From positions 5,427,486 to 5,491,485 of the forward strand of contig NZ_CP011930.1 of the NCBI RefSeq assembly GCF_001040945.1: 64,000 nt of DNA. Reading direction: 5' to 3'. The position numbers and the translations under genes are program-made. This DNA is from Herbaspirillum seropedicae. GTDB lineage: Bacteria; Pseudomonadota; Gammaproteobacteria; Burkholderiales; Burkholderiaceae_D. The notes beneath the pieces are model-generated. The model was not told the origin of the DNA and did no database searches. It was given only the letters and a program-made list of their open reading frames with translations. Of the stretch, positions 9,797 to 18,496 are shown one piece after another (position 1 is the first letter of the stretch; each line of letters opens with the position of its first letter).

Positions 9797-11002
9797 ATGT
9801 TGAAATCCATCGCCCTGGACCAGCTCAGACTGGGCATGTACATCCATTCCATCCCCGGTGGATGGATCAGCCATCCATTCCGACGCAAGTCCTTCAAGGT
9901 CGAGACGCTGGAAGACCTGCAGACCCTGCGCGACTGTCCTATCGACGCCATCACCATCAACACCGCCAAGGGGCGCGACGTCACTCGCGAAGAGCTAGAG
10001 GAAGACGACGCGGACCAGGACGCTCCCGCCGCGCCGCCGGCCGATGCGGCCAACCGCAACCCCGCCAGCCGCACCGATACCGCCATCGAACGCGAACGCG
10101 CGCAGCGCATCATCTCGTCCTCCAAGTCCACCGTCCTGCACATGTTCTCGGAAGCGCGCATGGGCAAGGCCATCGACGTCAAGGATGCGGCCGAACTGGT
10201 CACCGAAATCACGGCCTCGGTCTCGCGCAATGCCGACGCCCTCATCAGCCTGGCGCGCCTGAAGACCACCGACGATTACACCTACCTGCATTCGGTGGCG
10301 GTCTGCGCCATGATGATCTCGCTGGCCAACCAGCTGGGCATGACGCCGCAACAGACCAAGCAGGCCGGCATGGCCGGGCTGCTGCACGATGTGGGCAAGA
10401 TGGCCGTGCCGTTGGACATCCTCAACAAGCCCGCCAAGCTGACCGAGGAAGAATTCGCATCGGTGCGCATGCACACCGTGCAAGGCCACGGCATCCTGCA
10501 GCAGATCGAGGGCATTGGCGAGGTCGCCCTGGATGTGTCGTTGCATCATCACGAAAAGATCGACGGCAGCGGCTATCCCTTCAACCTCAAGGCCGACAGC
10601 ATTTCGATCATGGCCAAGATGGGCGCGGTCTGCGATGTCTATGACGCCATCACCTCCAACCGCCCCTACAAGGCCGGCTGGGACCCGGCCCGTTCGATCC
10701 GCCACATGGCCGCCAGCGCCGGGCATTTCGACCCGATCACGATGCAAGCCTTCGTCAAGGCCATCGGCATCTATCCCACCGGCTCCTGCGTGATGCTGCA
10801 ATCGGGACGGCTGGGCGTGGTGGTGGACCAGCGTCCGGACCAGTTGCTCACGCCGCGCGTGAAGGTGTTCTATTCCACTGCCAACCGCATGCCGCTCGAG
10901 AGCGAGATCATCGACCTCGCCCACAGCTCCGACAAGATCACCGCCTATGCCGATCCGGCCAAGTGGGGCATTGGCAACCTGCCCGGCATCGAGTTGCTGT
11001 GA
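9797..11002 (+). CDS. HD-GYP cyclic-di-GMP phosphodiesterase with DUF3391
   Basis: A 401-residue cytoplasmic protein. Residues 1-125 form a DUF3391 domain, with an acidic Ala-rich linker at about 65-95. The HD-GYP domain follows, with HDVGK at 197-201, the downstream MAVPLDILNKPAKL segment, and HHHEKIDGSGYP at 250-261. All metal-binding and GYP residues are intact, so it should hydrolyse c-di-GMP to GMP via pGpG. It has no transmembrane or receiver domain, so its input is unclear. The gene is convergent with the BLUF gene and shares a terminator with it. Confidence 0.9.
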   Translation: MLKSIALDQLRLGMYIHSIPGGWISHPFRRKSFKVETLEDLQTLRDCPIDAITINTAKGRDVTREELEEDDADQDAPAAPPADAANRNPASRTDTAIERERAQRIISSSKSTVLHMFSEARMGKAIDVKDAAELVTEITASVSRNADALISLARLKTTDDYTYLHSVAVCAMMISLANQLGMTPQQTKQAGMAGLLHDVGKMAVPLDILNKPAKLTEEEFASVRMHTVQGHGILQQIEGIGEVALDVSLHHHEKIDGSGYPFNLKADSISIMAKMGAVCDVYDAITSNRPYKAGWDPARSIRHMAASAGHFDPITMQAFVKAIGIYPTGSCVMLQSGRLGVVVDQRPDQLLTPRVKVFYSTANRMPLESEIIDLAHSSDKITAYADPAKWGIGNLPGIELL

Positions 11003-11028
11003 CAGCGATACAAGAACATCGATAAAAA

Positions 11029-11050
11029 AACGGCGCCCTCTGGCGCCGTT
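11029..11050. terminator. Bidirectional terminator between HD-GYP and BLUF genes
   Basis: The stem AACGGCGCC (11029-11037) pairs with GGCGCCGTT (11042-11050) around a CTCT loop. A run of seven A's on the left becomes a strong T-tract for the minus-strand folE-BLUF operon, so termination is best in that direction. For the HD-GYP gene the T-tract is weak. Confidence 0.82.
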
Positions 11051-11097
11051 CTACATGCTTGACTGCAGCCACACCGCAGCATCACTAAAAGTCACGT

Positions 11098-11523
11098 TCA
11101 GTCACGCTGCGCAAACGCTGCCGTCGACGCCAGTTCATTGAGCAAGGCCACGGTGGAACAGGACGACACGTCGTAGGGATTGAGTTCACCCGAGACCGAA
11201 TACTTCAGCAGCAGCGAGCGGTTGATCTTGTCCAGCCGGATCTTGCCCATGGTCCAGGACGAATACTGGCGCTCGTCGATGGACTCATAGGCCAGCAGGA
11301 TCACGTCCTGGTGGCGCTCATCGCGCAACAGGCGGCCATAGAGGCGATTGACCTGGTCACGCCCGCCTTCGAGCACCTGCACGAAGATCGTATCGCTGTA
11401 GCAAAGCACCCCGGTGATGCCCTGCTGCGGATTGCGCTGGCGCGAGCTGGCCAGGATGCCATCAATGGTCTCATGGGTGATGGCGGCGCAAGCGCGGCTT
11501 GCATAGATCAGGCGGACCAGCAT
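11098..11523 (-). CDS. Short BLUF blue-light photoreceptor
   Basis: A 141-residue protein consisting of one BLUF domain plus a C-terminal helical extension. The flavin-switch residues are present: Tyr7 (RLIYASR), Asn31, Gln49 (FVQVLEGG), Trp90 and Met92 (SSWTMG). The protein should therefore bind FAD and undergo the red-shifting Tyr-Gln photocycle. It has no output domain of its own, as in BlrB or BlsA, so it must signal through a partner. The gene starts 2 bases after the folE stop codon, which makes co-transcription almost certain. Its partner is unknown; the convergent HD-GYP gene is a neighbour worth testing. Confidence 0.92.
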   Translation of the reverse strand: MLVRLIYASRACAAITHETIDGILASSRQRNPQQGITGVLCYSDTIFVQVLEGGRDQVNRLYGRLLRDERHQDVILLAYESIDERQYSSWTMGKIRLDKINRSLLLKYSVSGELNPYDVSSCSTVALLNELASTAAFAQRD

Positions 11524-11525
11524 GA

Positions 11526-12269
11526 TTAACCTCGTTGACGTTGGGTGATCAAAGCCAGGAATTCACGGCGCAGGTTGGCGTCGCGCAGGAAGGAGCCGCG
11601 CATGACGCTGTTGATCATCTTCGAATCCATGTCCTTGACGCCGCGCCAGTGCATGCAGAAGTGATCGGCTTCCATGACGATGGCCAGGCCGTCCGGCTGC
11701 AGCTTCTGCATCAGCAGGTCGGCGGCCTGCGAGACCGCTTCTTCCTGGATCTGCGGGCGGCTCATCACCCACTCCAGCAGACGCGCATACTTGGACAGGC
11801 CGATCAGGTTGGAATGCTCGTTGGGCATCACCCCCACCCAGACCTTGCCCATGATCGGGCACAGGTGGTGCGAACAGGCGCTGCGCACGGTAATGGGACC
11901 GACGATCATCAGCTCGTTGAGGCGCTCGATGTTGGGGAACTCGGTGACCGGGGGAGCCGCCTGGTAGCGGCCCTTGAAGACTTCATTGAGATACATCTTG
12001 GCCACGCGCTTGGCGGTGTCCTGGGTGTTGTGGTCACTCTCCACATCGATGACCAGGCTCTCCAGCACCGCAGCCAGCTTGCCCTGCACTTCGGCCTGCA
12101 GCTCGGCCAGCTCGCCTTCCTTGATGAAGGCGGAGATGTTGTCATTGGCGTGGAAGCGCACGCCGGCGGCCTTGATGCGCTGGCGGATGCGGGCCGACAC
12201 CAGCTGCTCATGCACGCTGGGTGCAGCCACATCCTGGATGGCCTGGGCCGGTTTTTTTTCTGTTGCCAT
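11526..12269 (-). CDS. folE: GTP cyclohydrolase I
   Basis: A 247-residue FolE catalysing GTP to 7,8-dihydroneopterin triphosphate, the first step of folate and pterin synthesis. The zinc-binding CSHHLCPIMGKVWVG and EADHFCMHWRGV segments give the Cys-His-Cys ligands, and VRSACSHHL is the active-site loop. The N-terminal extension before the core is longer (about 60 residues) than in E. coli FolE. The start at 12269 (MATEKK) is preferred over an in-frame ATG at 12290. It forms a two-gene operon with the downstream BLUF sensor. Confidence 0.94.
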   Translation of the reverse strand: MATEKKPAQAIQDVAAPSVHEQLVSARIRQRIKAAGVRFHANDNISAFIKEGELAELQAEVQGKLAAVLESLVIDVESDHNTQDTAKRVAKMYLNEVFKGRYQAAPPVTEFPNIERLNELMIVGPITVRSACSHHLCPIMGKVWVGVMPNEHSNLIGLSKYARLLEWVMSRPQIQEEAVSQAADLLMQKLQPDGLAIVMEADHFCMHWRGVKDMDSKMINSVMRGSFLRDANLRREFLALITQRQRG

Positions 12270-12573
12270 GATGGAATGCGGCCGCGCCAAAGACGACCGC
12301 CGAGTTAGGGAATGAGCGTCATTATGCCCGGAAACGACGCGCTGTATTGGCAGCAGCAGGAGTCAACCCGAGTCAACCCGGGGTCACTACGCCCGCTTAC
12401 GGATGCGCCCACTTAACTGTCGTTGATCTTTGTTTTCCGCTCTTTACACGCGGCTAACCGCTGCTTACATGCTTCCCGCCCATCATCCCTGCACACGCAG
12501 CCGCGCGGGAGGCCCGCCAGCGGCGTCGCGTCGCGCCAGGCATCCAGCCGGGCCGCCACAGGGGGAAATCGCC
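12270..12573. other. Gene-free divergent region between folE and flgH
   Basis: This spans 304 bp and should contain promoters for both flanking genes, but no convincing -35/-10 pair stands out. The only repeat is the 10-mer AGTCAACCCG, present twice head-to-tail at 12361-12380. The open frames here are long in-frame extensions of flgH without ribosome sites. Confidence 0.4.
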
Positions 12574-13239
12574 ATGCTCATCCAAACTCGTCTTGCCGGC
12601 GCCTGCACGCTGGCCGCCTTGCTTTCGGCCTGCAACAGTCCAGCGCCGATGGTCATCGGACCGACCAGCGTCAGGCCCGCCTACCAGGTCGCCAACGTTG
12701 AAAACAATGGCGCCATCTTCCGCGTCTCCAGCGCCCAGTTGTTCGAAGAACCGACCGCCTACAACGTGGGCGACATCATCAAGATCGATATCTCCGAATC
12801 CATCAGCAGCAGCAACAAGGCTGCCACCAACAACAGCCGCGACAGCTCGCTCACGCAAAAGGGCCCGGGCTCGGGTGCGCCGCTGGGCGGGCTGTTTACG
12901 CAACTCTACGACGCCAACTACTCGGCCTCGGGCAACAACACCTTCAAGGGATCGGGCGACAGCAGCAATACCAACACCATGAGCGGCACGCTGATGGTCT
13001 CCATCGTCGAGGTCCTGCCCAATCGCAACCTGGTGGTGGCCGGCGAAAAGCGCATCGGCGTCAATGGCAACATCAATACGCTGCGCTTCTCGGGGGTGGT
13101 GCGTACACGGGATATCCGGGGCGGCATCGTGGCCTCCTCCAACGTTGCCGACGCGCGCCTGGAACAGGTTGGCGGCGGCTCCATCGCCGACGCCAGCACC
13201 GATGGCAACTTCTTCCGCCGCCTGCTGACGATCTGGTAA
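12574..13239 (+). CDS. flgH: Flagellar L-ring protein FlgH, solitary copy
   Basis: A 221-residue outer-membrane lipoprotein. The signal peptide ends in the lipobox LSAC with Cys20. The FlgH body includes NVGDIIKIDISESISSSN, a Gly/Ser-rich middle with GDSSNTNTMSG, and the conserved VVAGEKRIGVNGN and LRFSGVVRTRDI segments. FlgH forms the L ring around the flagellar rod. The ATG at 12574 follows GGGGGAAAT. No other flagellar gene is nearby, so this is either a displaced flgH or a second copy used by another envelope machine. Family assignment is firm; the cellular role is not. Confidence 0.85.
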   Translation: MLIQTRLAGACTLAALLSACNSPAPMVIGPTSVRPAYQVANVENNGAIFRVSSAQLFEEPTAYNVGDIIKIDISESISSSNKAATNNSRDSSLTQKGPGSGAPLGGLFTQLYDANYSASGNNTFKGSGDSSNTNTMSGTLMVSIVEVLPNRNLVVAGEKRIGVNGNINTLRFSGVVRTRDIRGGIVASSNVADARLEQVGGGSIADASTDGNFFRRLLTIW

Positions 13240-13261
13240 GCCGGATCGGGACGCAGACAGC

Positions 13262-13289
13262 AAAACGGCAAGCGCGCGCTTGCCGTTTT
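13262..13289. terminator. Bidirectional terminator between flgH and a lipoprotein gene
   Basis: A perfect self-complementary hairpin, AAAACGGCAAGCGC (13262-13275) with GCGCTTGCCGTTTT (13276-13289). Four T's on either strand follow the stem, so it can end transcription from both convergent genes. Confidence 0.82.
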
Positions 13290-13331
13290 ACATTCTTCTT
13301 TCTTTCCTCACGCGTAGTTACGAAATGGGCG

Positions 13332-13907
13332 CTAGTAACCGCTGAAGGCGCTGCGCTGGTTGTCGGGAAGATTGTCCGCCACGATGGGATTGCCCGGGAA
13401 GAGCGCATCGATGAGCGGCGCCAGCTTGTCCCCGGGGGAAGCCCACTTGTCCTGGCCGAATGAACCCAGGCGATACTGCGCCATGCCGAGCACGCGGCCA
13501 TCGCGGCGCAAGGTCAAGGCGGCGTAGGTGAGATAGGGCGTATAGGCTTCGGTGAAAGCCTTGGTATCCCACTTGACGTAGCCCACATAGGACAGGGTCA
13601 CCGGGCAGGCCAGCGCCTGCGTACCCGCGTCATAGACACGGCTCTGCACGCCATGTCTGAGCAGCTCGCCCTGCAGCCCCGGCACGAAATCGCTCAGGGC
13701 CACTGAGCCATTCCATTCGATGCAGACATCGCGGATCGGGTCCTTGTTCAGGACGATGGGATTCTGTGTGGTGTTGGGCGTCATCGCCTTTACACCGGAA
13801 GCCGCCGAGCCGACCAGGCCGACCACGTCCATCAGGGCGTTTCCCGAAGTGACGATGCAGCCGGACAGCGAAGTCGCCAGCAAGGCTGCAGTGATGATGG
13901 TGCGCAT
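13332..13907 (-). CDS. Lipoprotein of unknown function
   Basis: A 191-residue protein with a short signal peptide and lipobox LSGC (Cys17). The mature part has a Gly/Ala-rich stretch (NALMDVVGLVGSAASG) and then a compact globular domain with DVCIEWNGSVALSDFVPGL and LSYVGYVKWDTK. This resembles envelope lipoproteins annotated in many proteobacteria without known role. The start at 13907 follows GGGGGAGAGC; an in-frame ATG 39 bases upstream lacks a ribosome site. Convergent with flgH, with which it shares a terminator. Function not assigned. Confidence 0.7.
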   Translation of the reverse strand: MRTIITAALLATSLSGCIVTSGNALMDVVGLVGSAASGVKAMTPNTTQNPIVLNKDPIRDVCIEWNGSVALSDFVPGLQGELLRHGVQSRVYDAGTQALACPVTLSYVGYVKWDTKAFTEAYTPYLTYAALTLRRDGRVLGMAQYRLGSFGQDKWASPGDKLAPLIDALFPGNPIVADNLPDNQRSAFSGY

Positions 13908-14121
13908 GATGCTCTCCCCCGAGCAGGACCCGTCTTGTCGAGTCACGGATCACAGGCTGCTCATCATAGCGGCGCGCAATCACGCGTCCGTGCCGTTTTA
14001 CCTTCATTTACGCTCACGCGCCGAACTCTTTACAGCGTAACTGAACACGTCAGCAATACTGGGCGGCCGATAGCGCTGCTGGCACAATAGGCGCATTCCC
14101 CGTTCCCTCAAGGAGACCACC

Positions 14122-14586
14122 ATGCCACGCCGCCATTCCCATTTCTGCTCCCGCTTCCTCGCCCCCTTGCTCGCGGCCCTCGCCCTGGGCGGCGCGCTGC
14201 ACAGCGCGCAGGCCGACACCCTCAAAACCGAGGCCGAAGTACGCGCCCTGGCCGACAAGGTCATGGCCGAAGCTGGCGCCGGTCGCACCGACGATGCCTA
14301 TGGCCTGCTGTCGCCCTATTCGCTGGTGGACATCCGCGCCCTGGAAAACGCCCGCACCCAGGCCCGCAGCTCGCGCATGGCCATCGAGGCGCTGGTGGGC
14401 AATTCGGTAGGCTATGAATTCATCCGTTCCGAGAAAGTCGGCCAGTCCCTCCTCAAGCTGACCTATATCGAGAAAACCGAACGTCAGGCCATCCCCTGGA
14501 TGTTCATCTTCTACAAGGCCCCCACCGGCTGGGCGGTAAGCACCTTCAGCAATGGCGCCGATGTGGATGCGCTGTTCGATCACTGA
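14122..14586 (+). CDS. Small secreted protein of unknown function
   Basis: A 154-residue protein with a clear Sec signal peptide (Arg/His-rich N-terminus, then a Leu/Ala core; cleavage near residue 31 after SAQA). The mature domain (about 32-154) is alpha/beta, with EAEVRALADKVMAEAGAG at its start and IPWMFIFYKAPTGWAV near its end, a pattern like small stress or DUF3887/SnoaL-like periplasmic folds. AAGGAG precedes the ATG with good spacing. No operon partner; function unknown. Confidence 0.72.
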   Translation: MPRRHSHFCSRFLAPLLAALALGGALHSAQADTLKTEAEVRALADKVMAEAGAGRTDDAYGLLSPYSLVDIRALENARTQARSSRMAIEALVGNSVGYEFIRSEKVGQSLLKLTYIEKTERQAIPWMFIFYKAPTGWAVSTFSNGADVDALFDH

Positions 14587-14756
14587 GCGCGGGCACCGGC
14601 CAACGCCATTTTTTACAGCCACGGTATTGACGTAAAACCGGGTAAGCACGCTCCCCGGCCCCCCTACCAACAGTTACGCTTGGCTTGCCGCTGTCATGCC
14701 ACACGGCAACAGTGCCATCCGCGCAGCGGCGTCACGGGTAGAGGGAGGGGGATCTC

Positions 14757-15083
14757 ATGCATACATCGGAAAGCATCGCGCACCTGCGCGTAGGCGCGCT
14801 TACGGCCTGCCTGGCCACGGCCGCACTGGCAGGTTGCGCCAGCACCAGCGACATCAAGGTCGGCGAGCAGGACATGTTCATGGTCGCCGCCACCGGGGTC
14901 AGCTACACCATGTCCATTCCGGCGCTGACCGCCGCCGCCAAGGAAAAGGCCTACGACTTCTGCGGCAAGCAGAAGATGAAGGCCGACCTGCGCCAACTCA
15001 TCCGCGGCTGGCAGCCGATGCAGGTGGAACTGTATTTCCGCTGCCAACCCGAAGGCGCCAGCCTGCAGGCGCGGCTGGACTAG
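14757..15083 (+). CDS. Small lipoprotein of unknown function
   Basis: A 108-residue protein with an N-terminal hydrophobic segment and lipobox LAGC (Cys27). The mature part is about 80 residues long, with two further cysteines (DFCGKQ and YFRCQP) that could form a disulfide in the periplasm. A strong purine-rich ribosome site (GGGAGGGGGA) precedes the ATG. No recognised domain. The 3' end lies 15 bp from the convergent DUF2863 gene. Confidence 0.68.
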   Translation: MHTSESIAHLRVGALTACLATAALAGCASTSDIKVGEQDMFMVAATGVSYTMSIPALTAAAKEKAYDFCGKQKMKADLRQLIRGWQPMQVELYFRCQPEGASLQARLD

Positions 15084-15098
15084 GGGTGGGAAGCGCGC

Positions 15099-16445
15099 TC
15101 AGTGCGCAGGAAAATCACGCTCGCGCAAGGCTTGGCCGGAGGCATCGAAGCCATCGGCCAGCCGCACGCCGGCCACGCCCAACGAGGCCAGCGCATCGGC
15201 GGCTTCCCACAGCGCATCCTGGCCATCATCCTCCAGCCTCAGCTCACTGCGGGCCAGCATGCCGGCCGTGCCGCGCAACACCACCAGCAGGCGCATCTCG
15301 TCGCCCTCTTCCTCGAGCGCGACCACTGCCGTGGCCTGGGCCGGTTCGGCGCCCGCGGCGGCCAGGCCCTGCTCCAGCTCGGAGAGCATCTGCAGGGTGC
15401 GGTACTCGGCATTGCCGGTGCGCTTGGCGCCGTGCAGGAGATCCTGGTAGAGGAAGTGCAGCTGGCATTGCGCCTGCGCACCCGTCTTGCCTGTCAGGCA
15501 TTGCTGCATCAAGGGCGTGATCTGCTGGCTCCACTGGCGGAAGCGCTCGGCGCGCTGCTCGAAGTAGGCGTCGGCAGCGGCTTCATCGGCGGGTACCGCA
15601 TAGAAGGGATCATCCAGGTCCTTGAGGGCGAAGCCCAGCAGGAAGCGCAGCTCCAGCGCTTCGTCGTCGGCGCTGAAGGTGGTGGCGGGCCAGCCGCGCA
15701 TGCTGCGTTCGATGGCCGGCACGCTCATGACCTTCTTGTCGGTCAGCGAGGCGAAGGCGTCGCGGTTCATGGCCTCGACCTCGCCAAAGCTGAGGGCATT
15801 GATCTCCTCGGGATGATAGAGGTGATGCACCAGCACCACGCGCGCCTTGGGACTTTCCAGCCCGGCCTGCTGCAGGCTCTCGCGCAGGGCGTCGAAGGCC
15901 TCGCCATCGGCCAGGGCCTGCTCTTCGCGCAGGCCGCCGCGGGTGCGCACCAGCATGGGAATGAGGAAGGCGTTGATCTCCATTTCCTTCTCGCCGCGGC
16001 GCAGGACGACGATGTCGGCGCTCTCCTCCACCACCTCGCGCAGGAAGCCGTGCCCGCGCACGTCGTCATAGCGCAACTGTTCCAGCGCTTCATAGAGGGT
16101 GTCATCGTCGCGCTGGCGCAGCGCATGGCGCACCATGCGTTCCAGTTCATCCTGGCCGACGCGGCGACCCTGGCGATCCACGGCGCTGGCGGCCACGGCG
16201 GTGGCCAGCGCGACCATCTGCTGCACCCGCAGCTCATCCTCATCCATCGAGGCCGAGGCGGCATGCGCATTGTGCTGACGCCGGCGCGACGCATCGGTGG
16301 CGACATGGGTCTTGGGCTTGTCGCGCACCGGGCCCTGCGCTTGCGCACGGGGTGCGGCGGTGGACTTGGGGGCGTTGGGCTTGCCGGTCTTGTTGGGCTT
16401 GTTCGCTTTGTTCGGATTGCCGGAGGGGCGCTTGGGTGCGTTCAT
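15099..16445 (-). CDS. DUF2863 family protein
   Basis: A 448-residue cytoplasmic protein. The first 50 residues are a low-complexity basic stretch rich in Lys/Asn/Pro with repeats of the type NKxxKPN, likely disordered. The rest matches the DUF2863 family of Burkholderiales: LRYDDVRGHGFLREVVEESADIVVLRRGEKEM, VLVHHLYHPEEI, and a conserved C-terminal domain. No catalytic motif is evident. The gene lies just downstream of the DMT exporter gene on the same strand (gap 32 bp), so the two may be co-transcribed. Confidence 0.8.
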   Translation of the reverse strand: MNAPKRPSGNPNKANKPNKTGKPNAPKSTAAPRAQAQGPVRDKPKTHVATDASRRRQHNAHAASASMDEDELRVQQMVALATAVAASAVDRQGRRVGQDELERMVRHALRQRDDDTLYEALEQLRYDDVRGHGFLREVVEESADIVVLRRGEKEMEINAFLIPMLVRTRGGLREEQALADGEAFDALRESLQQAGLESPKARVVLVHHLYHPEEINALSFGEVEAMNRDAFASLTDKKVMSVPAIERSMRGWPATTFSADDEALELRFLLGFALKDLDDPFYAVPADEAAADAYFEQRAERFRQWSQQITPLMQQCLTGKTGAQAQCQLHFLYQDLLHGAKRTGNAEYRTLQMLSELEQGLAAAGAEPAQATAVVALEEEGDEMRLLVVLRGTAGMLARSELRLEDDGQDALWEAADALASLGVAGVRLADGFDASGQALRERDFPAH

Positions 16446-16477
16446 GATGATGATGTCCTCGCTCAGTTCAGCGGTAC

Positions 16478-17410
16478 TCAGTTCAGTGGTAATTTGTCAG
16501 CGGCGGCGCGGCCGGGCAAGGTGGCTAGCAGCATGCCGGCCAATGCGATGGCGAAGGCGCCGGCCTGCAGTGCCGAGAGGCTTTCGCCCAGCGCCAGCAC
16601 GCCCACCAGCGCCGCCGAGACCGGCAGCATGACGGTGAAGACGCCCGCGCGGGCCGCCGGCACCACCTTCAGCCCGGTCATCCACAGCCAGACCGTCCAG
16701 ACGCTGGCGGCCAGTCCGTAGAACAGCAGCAGCCACCACATATTGGCCGGCACCGCGCCAAAATCGAAATGCAGGGCGGTGTACACGCCCATGGGCGTCA
16801 TCAGCAGCAAGCCCCACAGGTTGATGACCGCGCTGATGCGCTTGGGTGTGAGCACAGCGGTGAGCTTCTTGCCGATGACGGCATAGGCGGCCTCGCAGAG
16901 GACGGCGCAGAAGACCAGCCCATTGCCCAGCCAGGCATACTGGCCACCGCTGGCCGCTGAAGCGCCATGGCCATCCTTGGCCAGCGACAGCAAGCCGATG
17001 CCAACCGCCCCGCAGGCCACCGCGCCCCAGACGCGCAGGCTGATCTTTTCCTTCAGGAAGATCCAGCTCATCACCGCCACCACAGCGGGGATGGCCGACA
17101 TGATCACGCCCGCCGAGACCGCATTGGTCATCGACACACCGGTGATCATGCACAGGGTAAAGAGGAAATTGCCGAGGAAGGATTCGAGGAAGACCAACCA
17201 GCGCGATTGCGTGGACAGTGGCTGTTCCGAAGCGGGCTTCTTCAGCCAGCGCAGCATCGCCACGGCGCCAATGCCAAAGCGCAGCCAGGCCAGCAGGAAC
17301 ACCGGCAGCATCGCCGCCAGCGGCTTGGTCAGCGCCACGTAAGCGCCGACCAGGGACATGCTCAGGATCAGGCAGCCGTAGCCCATGGGGCGGCTGGGGG
17401 TGTAGCTCAT
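16478..17410 (-). CDS. DMT-superfamily EamA transporter
   Basis: A 310-residue inner-membrane protein with ten hydrophobic helices made of two EamA repeats (about 15-145 and 165-300), the layout of drug/metabolite exporters such as RhtA or YdcZ relatives. The loop FLKEKISLRVWGAVACG between helices 4 and 5, and the equivalent LGESLSALQAGAFAIAL in the second half, are typical. The start is taken at MSYTPSRP (17410); a longer frame to 17518 adds an unlikely hydrophilic leader. Substrate unknown. Confidence 0.83.
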   Translation of the reverse strand: MSYTPSRPMGYGCLILSMSLVGAYVALTKPLAAMLPVFLLAWLRFGIGAVAMLRWLKKPASEQPLSTQSRWLVFLESFLGNFLFTLCMITGVSMTNAVSAGVIMSAIPAVVAVMSWIFLKEKISLRVWGAVACGAVGIGLLSLAKDGHGASAASGGQYAWLGNGLVFCAVLCEAAYAVIGKKLTAVLTPKRISAVINLWGLLLMTPMGVYTALHFDFGAVPANMWWLLLFYGLAASVWTVWLWMTGLKVVPAARAGVFTVMLPVSAALVGVLALGESLSALQAGAFAIALAGMLLATLPGRAAADKLPLN

Positions 17411-17545
17411 GTTCGGTTCGGATGTCGTGTCGAGGCCGGCGACATCAGCGACGCTGGCCAGTGAATGGAGCCAGCATTTTACCTGCTCGAACGATTCAAG
17501 CCGGAGGCGGCCCGCCATCCTGTGGAAAAGACAAGTCGGCCTGCC

Positions 17546-18376
17546 TCACCACGCCGCCAAAATCCCTCCCTTGAACTCCGTCTCGATATACCGCTTCACC
17601 TCCGGCGACTGGTAAGCCTGCACCAGCTTGCCCAGCCAGGGCTGCGCACGGTCCTTCTCGCGCACGGCGATCAGGCAGGCATAGGGGCTGTCGCCGCTTT
17701 CGACGACGAGGCTGTCGCGCGCCGGGTTGAGGCCGGCCTTGGCGGCATAGTCGGCGTTGACGGCGGAGGCGTCGAGATCATCGAGCGTGCGCGGTAATTG
17801 CGCAGCATCGATTTCGACGAACTTCCATTTCTTCGGATTCTCGGTGATGTCGATGGGCGTGGCATTGGTGCCGGTCAGCGGATCGATGCCGGCACGCAGC
17901 TTGATGAAGCCATGCTTTTGCAACAGCAACAGCACGCGGCTCTCGTTAGCAGGATCATTCGGAATGCCAATCCTGGCCCCCACGGGAACATCCTCCAGCT
18001 TGCGGTATTTGCGGGAGTAGATCGCCATCGGGCCGATCATGGTCTTGCCCTCGGCGTAGAGCTTGTAGCCGCGTGTCTTGATCTGCGCATTGAGGAAGGG
18101 ACGATGCTGGTAGCTGTTGGCGTCGAGCTCGCCTGCGTCCAGCGCCGCATTGGGCTGGATGTAGTCGTTGAACTCGATGATCTTGACCTTGTAGCCCGGA
18201 TTGTCACGCTCGAACACGCGGCGTGCCTGCTCGAATATCTGGGCATGCGGACCGCTGGTCACGCCCACGCGGATCACCTGATCGGCGGCGGCCTGTGCGT
18301 TCAGGACCAGGCTGGCCAGCATCGACACCATCAGCGTGCTGAGGCGACGCAACCATGTTGCTGCGATTGATTTCAT
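17546..18376 (-). CDS. MetQ/NlpA-family periplasmic binding protein (orphan)
   Basis: A 276-residue substrate-binding protein of the MetQ/NlpA family. A signal peptide (cleavage near AQAAAD) lacks a lipobox Cys, so the mature protein is soluble rather than a lipoprotein. Family hallmarks are GVTSGPHAQIFE, VKIIEFNDYIQPNAALD, LDANSYQHRPFL, and IGIPNDPANESRVLLLLQ. The family binds methionine or related sulfur compounds for an ABC importer. No ATPase or permease genes are adjacent. It lies downstream of three sulfur-scavenging flavoenzyme genes on the same strand, which suggests an organosulfur ligand (inference). Confidence 0.85.
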   Translation of the reverse strand: MKSIAATWLRRLSTLMVSMLASLVLNAQAAADQVIRVGVTSGPHAQIFEQARRVFERDNPGYKVKIIEFNDYIQPNAALDAGELDANSYQHRPFLNAQIKTRGYKLYAEGKTMIGPMAIYSRKYRKLEDVPVGARIGIPNDPANESRVLLLLQKHGFIKLRAGIDPLTGTNATPIDITENPKKWKFVEIDAAQLPRTLDDLDASAVNADYAAKAGLNPARDSLVVESGDSPYACLIAVREKDRAQPWLGKLVQAYQSPEVKRYIETEFKGGILAAW

Positions 18377-18496
18377 CTTTCTTCCCCGGTTGAAAAAAAC
18401 CCAATGTAGCGAGCGCTCAACCGGTACGGAAGGAATCCTTTCCGCTTTGCTTATGTGCTGCGCGCATGTGTGCGCGCAGCCGCTGGGGATGGTTCC

